This document shows positions 16,781-25,422 of a stretch of DNA of 64,000 nucleotides, piece by piece (within the stretch, counting starts at the first letter, position 1; each line of letters opens with the position of its first letter). Under the pieces are notes generated by a model. That model was given only the letters and a program-made list of their open reading frames with translations, was not told where the DNA came from and made no database searches. A program made the position numbers and the translations under genes. Origin of the DNA: Colimorpha sp045597845 (lineage in GTDB: Bacteria > Bacteroidota > Bacteroidia > Bacteroidales > P3); the NCBI GenBank assembly GCA_045597845.1, contig JAZLKZ010000063.1, positions 12,409-76,408 of the forward strand, written 5' to 3'.

Positions 16781-17668
16781 TTATTGACTTTCAATCTTTA
16801 TGTGTCCTTCCAATCCCCGCACAAAACGTTCTACACCTAACTTGCTTCGGACTTTTATTTGTACTTTATAGGGAAGATCGTTTTTTTCGCTTGCTGCGAC
16901 TTTGTATTGCTGGCTCAAAGGATACTCCTCGTGCAGCAGGTTCAGGGCGCGGAGGTCCATCAGCAATGTTACATTATATATTTTGTCGCCCGTCATCCAA
17001 AAGCAGTCCTCTTCCAGTTCGCGATGTTGCGCTTCGTGCTGCCATTCTTGGTCGGTGACGATGGTTTCTCGCATACGACTTACGGCGAAGACTCTCATTC
17101 CGCCTTTTTCCACGTCGTAGGCCTGAAGCTGGCGACAGTTGGCGCTCCACCGCACGGGCTCCACAAGCCGGTCGGCGATTGTGCCGCTATGGCTTGAAGC
17201 ATAGTCTTTGATAATTAGCTGTTTGTGGACAAGCATAGAACGATTGATGCCCGCCACGCAACGCATGCCTTTCTCGTCGCAGGTGAAATAGGGCATAAGG
17301 GTGTTGCGGAGCGTCTGTCCAAACTTGCTGGAAAGACTTTGCCGGAAGGGGTTGTCCATCGAGAGGCAATGTATTGTCTGCGTCAACAGTTGGACTTCTT
17401 CCGATGAGAGAAAGATTGAACAGGTCTCTTCGTCGCGCTTGCCATTTTTTAGGCGTGGGTGACTTTTGTTGTAGTCGATTTTCTTGCCTCCTTGCTGTAG
17501 GGCTTTCAACATTCTGTATATGGTGCGCCTTCCACAGCCAAGCATTTCGCCCAATTCATCGACTGAATGTTGCACGTTGGACTCGAGAATGTCCATCAAA
17601 CGCCCCAATCGCGCTTCGTAACTGTTGTTGGATATGCTTATTTTGTAGTTTGTCAATGAGTTCTGCAT
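16781..17668 (-). CDS. WYL-domain transcriptional regulator
   Basis: About 295 residues from ATG 17668; the longer frame to 17698 begins inside the -7 box and is rejected. An N-terminal helix-turn-helix (LGRLMDILESNVQHSVDELG, then CGRRTIYRMLKALQ) is followed by a WYL-type domain with the central segment LVEPVRWSANCRQLQAYDVE and a C-terminal WCX-like region (YKVQIKVRSKLGVERFVRG). WYL regulators bind nucleic acids or nucleotide ligands and often accompany defence loci, including CRISPR systems. Here it is next to the tracrRNA/cas9 intergenic region on the same strand as cas9. Confidence 0.8.
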   Translation of the reverse strand: MQNSLTNYKISISNNSYEARLGRLMDILESNVQHSVDELGEMLGCGRRTIYRMLKALQQGGKKIDYNKSHPRLKNGKRDEETCSIFLSSEEVQLLTQTIHCLSMDNPFRQSLSSKFGQTLRNTLMPYFTCDEKGMRCVAGINRSMLVHKQLIIKDYASSHSGTIADRLVEPVRWSANCRQLQAYDVEKGGMRVFAVSRMRETIVTDQEWQHEAQHRELEEDCFWMTGDKIYNVTLLMDLRALNLLHEEYPLSQQYKVAASEKNDLPYKVQIKVRSKLGVERFVRGLEGHIKIESQ

Positions 17669-17687
17669 AGGATTATTATTTACGAAA

Positions 17688-17695
17688 CAAAGGTA
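17688..17695 (-). promoter_or_regulatory. -7 promoter box of the WYL regulator
   Basis: Minus-strand TACCTTTG, about 19 bases before ATG 17668. It gives a very short leader and settles the start codon. Confidence 0.65.
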
Positions 17696-17698
17696 CAA

Positions 17699-18048
17699 AC
17701 TTTTCGTGACACAGACGTGACACCGATTTGTTTGTTGAGATAGATTTTATGTATGATATTGGTATGTATGTAATTATGTTAAAGAAAAGAAGAGCTGATG
17801 CGAGTTGTTTTTTCCGCTCTTCTCGTGTCTGTCAATTATGCCACAAATCTTCAGCGGAACCTTTGAACCTTTAGTCTTTTGGCTCTTTGACTTTTTATTT
17901 AGGTATTTTTCGTAATTTTGCATCGTTTTTGGGTAGATTGGCGTTGCGCCTTCTTGTTCATTCTTAATTTTCCAATGTCAAGGTCAAAGCCAACGTCAAG
18001 GTTAAGTTCAAGTTCAAGTTTTTTTCAATTCTCAATTAATAATTTCCA
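17699..18048. other. Intergenic region between divergent WYL and CPBP genes
   Basis: 350 bases without a gene. It holds a TAATTTTG box at 17913-17920 that could serve the CPBP gene, and a low-complexity stretch at about 17974-18020 with repeated CAAGGTCAAAG / CAAGGTTAAG / GTTCAAGTTCAAG words that recur elsewhere in this window. Confidence 0.6.
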
Positions 18049-18921
18049 ATGACTCCTGTTTTCAAAGATAAGAAACCTTTCTCCCAGCTTTTGGTGCTGG
18101 CGGGTTTCATACTGCTGGGTTTCGCTCTCTCTGCCGTTGTTTTGGCGGCGATGACGCTTTCGGGTGCCGATGCACAAGACTTGACGACGCTGACATGGAG
18201 CACTGCGGTGTCGCAAGTGCTGACTTTCGCTGTGCCAACGTTGTTGTGGGCATTGTTGTACGTGGGCGATTTGCGCAATGGTCTGCAATTGGACTTCACC
18301 CTTTCGAAGTGGGGCAAGGCCGGCGTGGGTGTTTTGCTGTTCATATTGATGTTGCCAGCTTTGGATTGGGTGTCGGAATGGAACAAGGCGTGGCATCTGC
18401 CCGAATCCATGGCGGCGTTGGAGCAGTCGCTGCGCTCCGCCAACGAAGCTTCGGAGCAGCTTGTGCAGCGCATGCTTTCCCGTCCTGGAGCAGGTGCCTT
18501 TGCCGCCAATCTATTTGTGGCGGCATTGCTGCCTGCGGTGTGCGAAGAGCTGTTTTTCCGTTGTGGCATACAACAACTTCTGCAGAAATGCTTTGAGAAC
18601 AACGCCCATGTGGCAATCCTGCTCACTGCAGTTGTTTTCAGCCTCGCCCACGGCGAAATGTTCGCTTTTGTACCTCGTTTCGTGATGGGCATCCTGCTGG
18701 GCTACCTATTCTACTTGTCCAAGTCGGTATTGGTGAATATGCTCGTGCATTTTTGCAACAACGCAGTCATCGTGGTGCTCTATTTCTTGTACAACAATGG
18801 CACGATAGGCATTGATCCGTCCGAGCCGCTTCTGATGCCGTGGCTGCTGACAACCTTGTGCGCAATGGCCGCCCTGTTGCTCTTCTTTGACACGTTTGTT
18901 TTTGCAAAACGAGGACGTTAG
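18049..18921 (+). CDS. CPBP family intramembrane metalloprotease
   Basis: 290 residues with about seven or eight hydrophobic segments. The active-site motifs of the CPBP (CAAX protease/bacteriocin-processing, Abi) family are visible: EELFFRCGIQ (EExxxR) near residue 168, FSLAHGEMFAF (FxxxH) near 197 and VHFCNNAVIVV (HxxxN) near 238. These enzymes cleave membrane substrates or, in some bacteria, confer bacteriocin immunity; the substrate here is unknown. It stands alone, on the plus strand, between the WYL regulator and the HU gene. Confidence 0.85.
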   Translation: MTPVFKDKKPFSQLLVLAGFILLGFALSAVVLAAMTLSGADAQDLTTLTWSTAVSQVLTFAVPTLLWALLYVGDLRNGLQLDFTLSKWGKAGVGVLLFILMLPALDWVSEWNKAWHLPESMAALEQSLRSANEASEQLVQRMLSRPGAGAFAANLFVAALLPAVCEELFFRCGIQQLLQKCFENNAHVAILLTAVVFSLAHGEMFAFVPRFVMGILLGYLFYLSKSVLVNMLVHFCNNAVIVVLYFLYNNGTIGIDPSEPLLMPWLLTTLCAMAALLLFFDTFVFAKRGR

Positions 18922-19073
18922 AAATCCGTGAAAAAGGAGGTTGGTGGTTGATAAATAAATATGCTGTTTTTGTTTCGTTGTAAAGATAAGAGAATCAATA
19001 AATAATGATATTTCTAAGATGGAAATGATGTGGCGGAGATGATATTTTATTTCTGTATGTCAATTTTTTTCTT

Positions 19074-19081
19074 TATTTTTG
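19074..19081 (+). promoter_or_regulatory. -7 promoter box of the HU gene
   Basis: TATTTTTG, 57 bases before the HU start codon, in an AT-rich region. No clear -33 element. Confidence 0.45.
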
Positions 19082-19138
19082 CAAAATCTATTTAGGAAAA
19101 ATAAGATAGCATTTATCTAATTATTAAGCATTTTTATT

Positions 19139-19423
19139 ATGACAAAGGCAGAAATTGTAAACGAGATTGCTCAAAAAACCGGTATCGAGAAGGCCGCAAT
19201 CCTTGCAACGGTAGAGGAATTCATGAATGTTGTTAAAGATTCTTTGGCAGAAGGAGAAAACGTTTATATGCGTGGATTCGGTAGTTTTATCGTCAAGAAA
19301 AGAGCCGAGAAGACCGGCCGCAACATCAGCAAGAATACAACCATCATCATTCCTGCTCACAACATTCCTTCGTTCAAGCCCGCAAAGACTTTTGTCAACG
19401 AAATCTCCAAGAAAGTAAAATAA
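19139..19423 (+). CDS. HU-family DNA-binding protein
   Basis: 94 residues, the usual length. It has the helical N-terminal dimerisation part (MTKAEIVNEIAQKTGIEK) and a GFGSFIVKKRAEKTGRNI strand-turn typical of HU. The DNA-binding beta arm carries TIIIPAHNIPSFKPAK, where the Pro at the arm tip and the final PAK match HU/IHF proteins. It is a nucleoid protein that bends DNA without strong sequence preference. It is followed after 18 bases by a 29-residue basic protein and then RNase G, an order common in this phylum. Confidence 0.93.
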   Translation: MTKAEIVNEIAQKTGIEKAAILATVEEFMNVVKDSLAEGENVYMRGFGSFIVKKRAEKTGRNISKNTTIIIPAHNIPSFKPAKTFVNEISKKVK

Positions 19424-19441
19424 TCTAAAAACAATATTGTT

Positions 19442-19531
19442 ATGCCTAACGGAAAAAAACACAAAAGACACAAGATGTCTACGCACAAGCGTAAAAAACG
19501 TTTGCGTAAGAATAGACATAAGAAGAAATAG
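19442..19531 (+). CDS. 29-residue basic protein, AURKAIP1/COX24 (mS38-like) family
   Basis: The frame ATG 19442 to TAG 19531 encodes only 29 residues (MPNGKKHKRHKMSTHKRKKR, then LRKNRHKKK). The KRHKMxxHKRKKRxRKxRHKKK pattern is the COX24/AURKAIP1 motif, related to mitochondrial small-subunit ribosomal protein mS38. A role on the small ribosomal subunit is inferred from that relationship. It sits 18 bases after the HU gene and is followed by an intrinsic terminator. Confidence 0.85.
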   Translation: MPNGKKHKRHKMSTHKRKKRLRKNRHKKK

Positions 19532-19566
19532 TCTATCTCTGTCTAAGAGGAATCTATTTGAAAAAA

Positions 19567-19600
19567 GGATTTGTGGCTCAGCTGCGAATCCCTTTTTTTT
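19567..19600 (+). terminator. Intrinsic terminator after HU and the COX24-like gene
   Basis: GGATTTG (19567-19573) pairs with CGAATCC (19585-19591, one G-U), followed by eight T. The A tract before it would allow some action on the other strand too. Confidence 0.8.
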
Positions 19601-19879
19601 AGAATCCTTTTTTTTATTTGTATGATTTTTAATGAAGTGTAGTCACGGCTTCGGGGAAAACGGCGCTCTCGGCAAAATTGGGAAACGGCGTTTTAAGGTG
19701 CCTGTATAACTATCATTTTTCTATTCCACTTTTTTTTCGTAACTTTGCTTTTTATAATAATGCTATATATAGTAATTTTGTTTGAATGCAAATTATTAAT
19801 AATTAGCATTTTGTAATTGTAATAACTTCGCCGAATAGGTTTCGTAGGCGTGCAAGAATATATATAAAAACGAGAATTT
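19601..19879. other. Upstream region and long leader of RNase G
   Basis: About 280 bases without a gene. A TAACTTTG -7 box at 19740-19747 would give RNase G a leader of roughly 130 bases, unusually long for this window. RNase E/G mRNAs are autoregulated through long leaders in other bacteria; whether that holds here is inference. Confidence 0.5.
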
Positions 19880-21430
19880 GTGAATAAAGAGTTAGTTATT
19901 TCGGTTTCGGAAGAAGAGGTGCAGATTGCACTGTTGGAAGATAAGAACCTTGTAGAACTTCATAAAGAAAAATCTGTCAGAAAGGCTGTTGTTGGCGATG
20001 TGCTGGTAGGTCAGGTGCATAAGATCATGCCGGGCTTGAATGCGGCATTCATCACACTGGATGGCGAAAAGGACGGATTTATGCATTATATCGACTTGGG
20101 TCCAGAGTACAATTCGTTCAACAAGTACATGAAACTTGCCATGAACGGCGATGCGTCTGTTGCCACTCTTACAGGTTTCAATGTTGCGCCCATACTGCCT
20201 AAAACAGGAAACATCTCCGATGTGCTGTCGGTAGGCCAGCTCATACTTACGCAAGTCACCAAAGAGCCCATCTCAACCAAAGGCCCCAAACTTTCGGGTG
20301 TGACATCCTTGGCGGGGCGCTATTTGGTGCTGACGCCGTTTGTCAACAAAATCATGATTTCCCAAAAAATAAAGGGTGGGGAAGAGCGCAACAGGTTGCG
20401 TCGCTTGATGCAGAGCATCTGTCCTCCCAATTTTGGCGTGATAGTGCGTACGTTGGCGGAAGGAAAGTCGGTTTCGGAACTTGATGCAGACTTGCGTTCG
20501 CTGCTTGACGAGTGGGCGAATATGACCGAGAAGTTGAAGTACATCAAAGGCCCTCAGGTGATTCATTCCGAGTTGAATGCCACCTCGGCGCTGCTTCGTG
20601 ATGTGCTTTCCGACGATTTCAACGCCGTTTATGTCGATAACGAGCAGGTCTATAACGAGGTCCGTCAGTACATTCGTTCGGTGGCTCCCGACAAGGAGGA
20701 CATCGTGCGCCAGTACAAGATGGAGACGCCCATTTTTGAGCAGTTCGGCATCTATCGTGACATTCGCCGCGCATTCGGTCGCATCGTTACGATTCGCTCC
20801 GGTGTCTATTTGTATGTCGAACACACCGAGGCGATGCACGTCATTGATGTGAATAGCGGCAACCACATCAAGGCGGGCGAAGGCCAGGAGGACACGGCCT
20901 TGCAGGTGAACATCGAATCGGCTCGCGAGATTGCGCGCCAGCTGCGTTTGCGCGACATGGGCGGTATTGTGATTGTGGATTTCGTGGATATGCACAAGGC
21001 CGAGAACCGCAAGCGACTTTACGATGTGATGTGCGTGGAGATGAAGAAGGACAAGGCCCGCCATACAATCTTGCCATTGAGCAAGTTTGGCTTGATGCAG
21101 ATTACCCGTCAGCGCGTACGTCCCGCCGTGGAGGTTGACGTGCAGGAAAAATGCCCCTTCTGCAACGGCACAGGCACAATCCAGTCGAGTCTGGTGATTG
21201 TTGATGAGATTGAGTCGAACCTTCGTTATTTGAAGGGCACACAAGGTGAGCGCAATGTGACTATCGTCACCCATCCATACATCTATGCCTATCTAACCAA
21301 GGGATTGTATTCCAAACGCATGCAATGGATGTTCCGTTACGGAATCCATATCAACGTGAAAAAGTCGGAGAGCATGGGCTTGTTGGAACATAAAATTTTG
21401 AATGCTTCTGGTGATGAGGTTGTTATGTAG
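19880..21430 (+). CDS. rng: Ribonuclease E/G family protein
   Basis: 516 residues, the length of RNase G rather than RNase E. An S1-like N-terminal region contains GDVLVGQVHKIMPGLNAAFI and ends with GRYLVLTPFVNKIMIS. The catalytic DNase I-like part shows the metal-binding MHVIDVNSG and IVIVDFVDM motifs, and the zinc-link CPFCNGTG near residue 430 supports tetramer formation. It processes rRNA and degrades mRNA. The start is GTG 19880, since the conserved N terminus (NKELVISVSEEEVQIALLE) begins directly after it. The 3' end overlaps the lysozyme gene by 29 bases. Confidence 0.94.
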   Translation: MNKELVISVSEEEVQIALLEDKNLVELHKEKSVRKAVVGDVLVGQVHKIMPGLNAAFITLDGEKDGFMHYIDLGPEYNSFNKYMKLAMNGDASVATLTGFNVAPILPKTGNISDVLSVGQLILTQVTKEPISTKGPKLSGVTSLAGRYLVLTPFVNKIMISQKIKGGEERNRLRRLMQSICPPNFGVIVRTLAEGKSVSELDADLRSLLDEWANMTEKLKYIKGPQVIHSELNATSALLRDVLSDDFNAVYVDNEQVYNEVRQYIRSVAPDKEDIVRQYKMETPIFEQFGIYRDIRRAFGRIVTIRSGVYLYVEHTEAMHVIDVNSGNHIKAGEGQEDTALQVNIESAREIARQLRLRDMGGIVIVDFVDMHKAENRKRLYDVMCVEMKKDKARHTILPLSKFGLMQITRQRVRPAVEVDVQEKCPFCNGTGTIQSSLVIVDEIESNLRYLKGTQGERNVTIVTHPYIYAYLTKGLYSKRMQWMFRYGIHINVKKSESMGLLEHKILNASGDEVVM

Positions 21431-22049
21431 TGTCATATTGTCGGTGTTGTTGCTGGTTCTTCCTGCTCCTCAAGCTACGGAAGGTATTGATGTGTCTCAT
21501 TATCAAGGAAATGTAAATTGGAAGAAAGTCGCAAAGAGCGGCAATGTGAAATTTGTGTATGTCAAGGCCACCGAAGGCGCTTCTTTGTTGGATGACCGAT
21601 ACAAGGTGAATGTGAAAGAGGCTCGCGCGACAGGACTTCCGGTAGGGTCGTATCATCTCTACAGCCCTCGTACCACTGCCTACGATCAGATGCGCAACAT
21701 CCGTAGCGTGGTGAGGAAAAAAGACCAAGATTTGAAATTCGTGCTCGACATCGAGGAAAAGCACGCCCGCGACTTGTATATGAAACGGGTGGACAAGCTG
21801 CTCGAACTGCTGGAAAATGAATACGGCGCAAAGCCCATAATCTATACCTGCGAGCATGTGTATTGGAAGTATTTCTCTGGACAAAAATATAAAAAATACC
21901 AGTTCTTTATCGCCAACTACAAGTGTCGTCCGAGTATCAACTATACCATGTGGCAGTACACGGAACGTGGCACTGTGGCGGGCATAAAAGGCAACGTGGA
22001 CAAAATAAGATTCCATAAAAATAGTAATATTGACGATATAAAACTTTGA
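21402..22049 (+). CDS. Glycoside hydrolase family 25 lysozyme
   Basis: 215 residues. An N-terminal hydrophobic signal segment (MRLLCSVILSVLLLVLPAP) precedes the GH25 domain, which begins GIDVSHYQGNVNW with the first catalytic Asp and continues with FVYVKATEGAS, GLPVGSYHLYSP, FVLDIEE (catalytic acidic pair) and MWQYTERG. It hydrolyses peptidoglycan outside the cytoplasm. The start is ATG 21402 or 21414, both inside the 3' end of rng, so the genes overlap out of frame and translation is probably coupled. Confidence 0.9.
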   Translation: MLLVMRLLCSVILSVLLLVLPAPQATEGIDVSHYQGNVNWKKVAKSGNVKFVYVKATEGASLLDDRYKVNVKEARATGLPVGSYHLYSPRTTAYDQMRNIRSVVRKKDQDLKFVLDIEEKHARDLYMKRVDKLLELLENEYGAKPIIYTCEHVYWKYFSGQKYKKYQFFIANYKCRPSINYTMWQYTERGTVAGIKGNVDKIRFHKNSNIDDIKL

Positions 22050-22083
22050 TAGAAAATAAAATAATTGTTTTGCAACGAAATGA

Positions 22084-22114
22084 TTTGTAAAGTCAAAAAA
22101 AAACGTTAACTTTG
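22084..22114 (+). promoter_or_regulatory. Promoter of the kamDE-atoA operon
   Basis: TTTG at 22084-22087, 19 bases, then TAACTTTG at 22107-22114, a near-ideal Bacteroidota promoter. The start codon follows about 30 bases later. Confidence 0.8.
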
Positions 22115-22143
22115 CAATTCAAAAACTAATTAAAACTAATCAT

Positions 22144-23700
22144 ATGCAAAAGAGCAAAGTAGGTCTTGATTTCGCGAAAGTGGAGCATGCTCGTGGCGTG
22201 GCTCGCAAGATTGCGAATCAGGTGCAGGATTTTGTAGGCAACTATACTACTGTGGCTGTTGAGCGCACGGTATGTCGCCTTCTCGGTATTGATGGAATTG
22301 ACGAAAATGAAGTGCCGCTGCCCAATGTGGTGGTTGACGAATTGAAAAGCAAGGGTGTGCTTGGTCAGGGCGTGATGTTCTTTATGGGCAACGCCATGGT
22401 TGAGACTGGCAAGACTCCTCAGGAAATCGCTGAGGCTATCTCCGCCGGAAAGCTCGACATCACACATCTCCCCATTCACAAGATTGAGGACATCAAGAAG
22501 GCTTTGCAGCCCACCATCGACGCAACCATCGCCAAGATTCGCGCCCGTCGTCAACGCAGAGAGAATTATATCGACACTATCGGAGAAGGCTCCAAGCCTT
22601 ATCTCTACATCATCGTTGCCACCGGCAACATCTACGAGGATGTTGTCCAGGCTCAGGCTGGCGCTCGTCAAGGCGCCGATATTATCGCGGTTATCCGTAC
22701 CACGGGTCAGAGTCTGCTCGACTATGTTCCTTACGGAGCCACTACCGAAGGTTTTGGCGGTACCTTCGCTACCCAGGAGAACTTCCGCATCATGCGTAAG
22801 GCTCTCGATGAGGTAGGCGAGGAGGTTGGCCGCTACATTCGCCTGTGCAACTATTGCTCGGGCCTTTGTATGCCCGAAATCGCCGCAATGGGCGCTTTGG
22901 AAGGCCTGGATGTTATGTTGAACGACGCTTTGTACGGCATCCTGTTCCGCGACATCAACATGCAGCGTACGCTTATCGACCAGTATTTCTCTCGTATCAT
23001 CAACGGCTTCGCCGGCGTCATCATCAATACAGGTGAGGACAACTACCTTACCACCGCCGACGCTTACGAAGAGGCTCATACCGTTTTGGCAAGCGACTTC
23101 ATCAACGAGCAGCTGGCTTTGTTGGCAGGCTTGCCCGAAGAACAGATGGGTCTCGGCCATGCTTTCGAGATGGATCCCCAGCTCGAGAACGGATTTCTCT
23201 ATGAACTCGCTCAGGCTCAGATGTTGCGCGAAATCTTCCCTAAGGCTCCTTTGAAATACATGCCTCCTACCAAGTTCATGACCGGCAATATCTTCCGCGG
23301 CCACATCCAGGATGCACTCTTCAACATCATTGGTCAGTGGACCAGCCAGGGCCTTCAGCTTCTCGGCATGCCTACCGAGGCTATCCATACGCCATTCATG
23401 AGCGACCGCTACCTCTCTATCGAGAATGCCAAATATATCTTCAACAACATGAAGAACATTGGCGACGAGGTGGAATTCAAGGAAGATGGTATTATACGCA
23501 ACCGCGCCAAGAAGGTCTTGGACGACGCTACCAACCTGTTGGAGCAGATGGAGAGCGAAGGTCTCTTCACCGCTTTGGAGAAGGGTATCTTCGCCAACGT
23601 CAAACGTCCGAAGAATGGCGGCAAGGGCCTCGATGGCGTAACCCTCAAGGCCGAGAACTATTTCAATCCATTTGTTGACTTGATGAAAGGCAAGAAATAA
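22144..23700 (+). CDS. kamD: Lysine 5,6-aminomutase alpha subunit
   Basis: 518 residues, the normal length of KamD. The start MQKSKVGLDFAKVEHARGVA, the segment LYIIVATGNIYEDVVQAQAG and NIFRGHIQDALFNIIGQWTS are characteristic of the subunit forming the TIM barrel that holds adenosylcobalamin and PLP with KamE. The enzyme moves the terminal amino group of beta-lysine or D-lysine to carbon 5, an early step of lysine fermentation to acetate and butyrate. kamE follows after 112 bases. The other genes of the pathway (kce, kdd, kal, atoD) are not in this window. Confidence 0.93.
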   Translation: MQKSKVGLDFAKVEHARGVARKIANQVQDFVGNYTTVAVERTVCRLLGIDGIDENEVPLPNVVVDELKSKGVLGQGVMFFMGNAMVETGKTPQEIAEAISAGKLDITHLPIHKIEDIKKALQPTIDATIAKIRARRQRRENYIDTIGEGSKPYLYIIVATGNIYEDVVQAQAGARQGADIIAVIRTTGQSLLDYVPYGATTEGFGGTFATQENFRIMRKALDEVGEEVGRYIRLCNYCSGLCMPEIAAMGALEGLDVMLNDALYGILFRDINMQRTLIDQYFSRIINGFAGVIINTGEDNYLTTADAYEEAHTVLASDFINEQLALLAGLPEEQMGLGHAFEMDPQLENGFLYELAQAQMLREIFPKAPLKYMPPTKFMTGNIFRGHIQDALFNIIGQWTSQGLQLLGMPTEAIHTPFMSDRYLSIENAKYIFNNMKNIGDEVEFKEDGIIRNRAKKVLDDATNLLEQMESEGLFTALEKGIFANVKRPKNGGKGLDGVTLKAENYFNPFVDLMKGKK

Positions 23701-23812
23701 TTGAAAGTCAAGAATCATGAATTTTGCGTGACGGACTTATGTGTTGTCGGTCTGCAGTTCAAGGCTCACGATTCACAAATTAACAGTTAAACAAATCAAC
23801 AAAAATCATATT

Positions 23813-24601
23813 ATGAGCGAAGGTTTGTATTCAATGGAAGCTAAGGATTTCGACAAAACCTTAGACCTGAAAAAGATAAAGCCCTATGGCGACACCATGA
23901 ACGACGGCAAGACCCAGCTGAGTTTCACGCTTCCCGTCCCCGCTGGCGACGAGGCCAACGAGGCGGCTAAGCAACTGATGAAAAAGATGGGTTTCGAAAA
24001 TCCGTTGGTGGTCTATAGCAAGGAATTGACTAAAGGTTTCACATTCTTCAACTGCTACGGCAGTTGCACCCACACTGTCGATTACACCTCAATCCATGTT
24101 CCCAAGGTTGAATCCAACACCATGGAAATGAAGGAGTGCGACGAATATATCCGTGAACATATCGGTCGTAAGATTGTCGTGGTTGGTGCCTCTACGGGTA
24201 CCGACGCCCACACCGTAGGCATCGATGCCATCATGAACATGAAAGGCTATGCAGGCCACTATGGTTTGGAACGCTACGACATGATTGAGGCCTATAACCT
24301 CGGCAGCCAGGTCCTCAACGAAGACTTCATCGCCAAGGCTATCGAACTTCATGCCGATGCTTTGATTGTCTCCCAGACTGTTACCCAGAAGGATATCCAC
24401 ATCAAGAACCTTACGGAACTTGTTGAGATGCTGGAGGCTGAAGGTCTGCGCGACAAGGTTATCTTGATTTGCGGCGGTCCTCGTATCAGCCACGAACTTG
24501 CCAAGGAATTGGGCTACGACGCTGGTTTCGGCATGAACACCTACGCCGACGACGAAGCTTCCTACATTGCCCAGGAAATTGTCAAGAGAGGCATGAAATA
24601 G
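23813..24601 (+). CDS. kamE: Lysine 5,6-aminomutase beta subunit, B12-binding
   Basis: 262 residues from ATG 23813, the usual KamE length. The cobalamin-binding signature D-x-H-x-x-G is present as D131-A-H133-T-V-G136 in GASTGTDAHTVGID, and the later LICGGPRIS segment fits the Rossmann-like B12 domain. KGFTFFNCYGSCTHTVDY lies in the dimerisation/PLP-binding part. It works with KamD as a heterotetramer. atoA follows after 35 bases. Confidence 0.93.
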   Translation: MSEGLYSMEAKDFDKTLDLKKIKPYGDTMNDGKTQLSFTLPVPAGDEANEAAKQLMKKMGFENPLVVYSKELTKGFTFFNCYGSCTHTVDYTSIHVPKVESNTMEMKECDEYIREHIGRKIVVVGASTGTDAHTVGIDAIMNMKGYAGHYGLERYDMIEAYNLGSQVLNEDFIAKAIELHADALIVSQTVTQKDIHIKNLTELVEMLEAEGLRDKVILICGGPRISHELAKELGYDAGFGMNTYADDEASYIAQEIVKRGMK

Positions 24602-24636
24602 TAAGATGATTATAAACACTTTAAATATTATTAACT

Positions 24637-25293
24637 ATGGAAAAAGAACAAATTAAACCCTTTATCGCCCGTCGTTGCGCCAAGGAGCTGAAAGATGGCG
24701 ATGTTGTCAATTTGGGTATTGGTCTTCCTACCCTTATCCCCAACTTTCTCCCAGAAGGAGTGCATGTTGTCCTCCAGTCGGAGAACGGTATGATTGGCAT
24801 GGGTCCCACTCCTGCCGAAGGTCAGGAAGATCCATTCTTGATCAACGCCGGTGGTGGATATATTACCTACACCGATGGTGCCAGCACTTTCGACAGTGCA
24901 ACCTCTTTCGGCATCATCCGCGGCGGTCACGTCAACGTATCCGTACTCGGTGCTATGCAGGTTGATGAGAATGGCGACCTCGCCAACTGGATGATTCCTG
25001 GCAAAAAGACTCCGGGCATGGGTGGCGCTATGGACCTCTTGGTGGGTGCCAAGAAGGTTATCTTGGCCATGGAACACACCGCCAAGGGCAACCCCAAGAT
25101 TCTCAAGAAATGTACTCTTCCTCTTACCGCCAAGGGTCAGGTGAACATGATCATTACCGAGATGGGTGTGATGGAAATTACCCCCAAGGGCATCGTGTTG
25201 ACCGAAATCAACCCCGAATTCACTGTTGAACAAGTTCAGGCCGCTACCGAAGCTACATTGATTATCAGCGACAATTTGAAAGAAATGAAATAA
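24637..25293 (+). CDS. atoA: CoA-transferase subunit B (AtoA/CtfB-like)
   Basis: 218 residues. The catalytic Glu49 lies in LQSENGMIGMG, and the family motifs VNLGIGLPTLIPNF, NAGGGYITYT and LGAMQVDENGDLANWMIPG are clear. With an alpha subunit (AtoD) it moves CoA from acetoacetyl-CoA to acetate or butyrate at the end of lysine fermentation. It is in an operon with kamDE, but no alpha-subunit gene lies on either side, so the partner must be elsewhere. An intrinsic terminator closes the operon. Confidence 0.92.
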   Translation: MEKEQIKPFIARRCAKELKDGDVVNLGIGLPTLIPNFLPEGVHVVLQSENGMIGMGPTPAEGQEDPFLINAGGGYITYTDGASTFDSATSFGIIRGGHVNVSVLGAMQVDENGDLANWMIPGKKTPGMGGAMDLLVGAKKVILAMEHTAKGNPKILKKCTLPLTAKGQVNMIITEMGVMEITPKGIVLTEINPEFTVEQVQAATEATLIISDNLKEMK

Positions 25294-25306
25294 TGATGCG
25301 ACAATG

Positions 25307-25338
25307 AAATAGGGGTGGCTCACCTGCCGCCCCTATTT
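25307..25338 (+). terminator. Intrinsic terminator of the kamDE-atoA operon
   Basis: AAATAGGGG (25307-25315) pairs perfectly with CCCCTATTT (25330-25338), with an inner GGC/GCC. A short T run follows. Confidence 0.85.
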
Positions 25339-25422
25339 TCTCATTTAGAATCATAGCCAAAGATAGTGCGTGGTTCGAGGTGGGATTTCTTTGTTTTGCC
25401 ATAACACTTTTATAGAATCTAT

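Noticed and set aside
20273..21274. 333-codon minus-strand frame opposite rng
   Set aside because: Lies wholly within RNase G and has no domain or promoter.
22126..23718. 530-codon minus-strand open frame opposite kamD
   Set aside because: It is the shadow of a strongly codon-biased gene; its translation has no recognisable domain and kamD on the other strand is certain.
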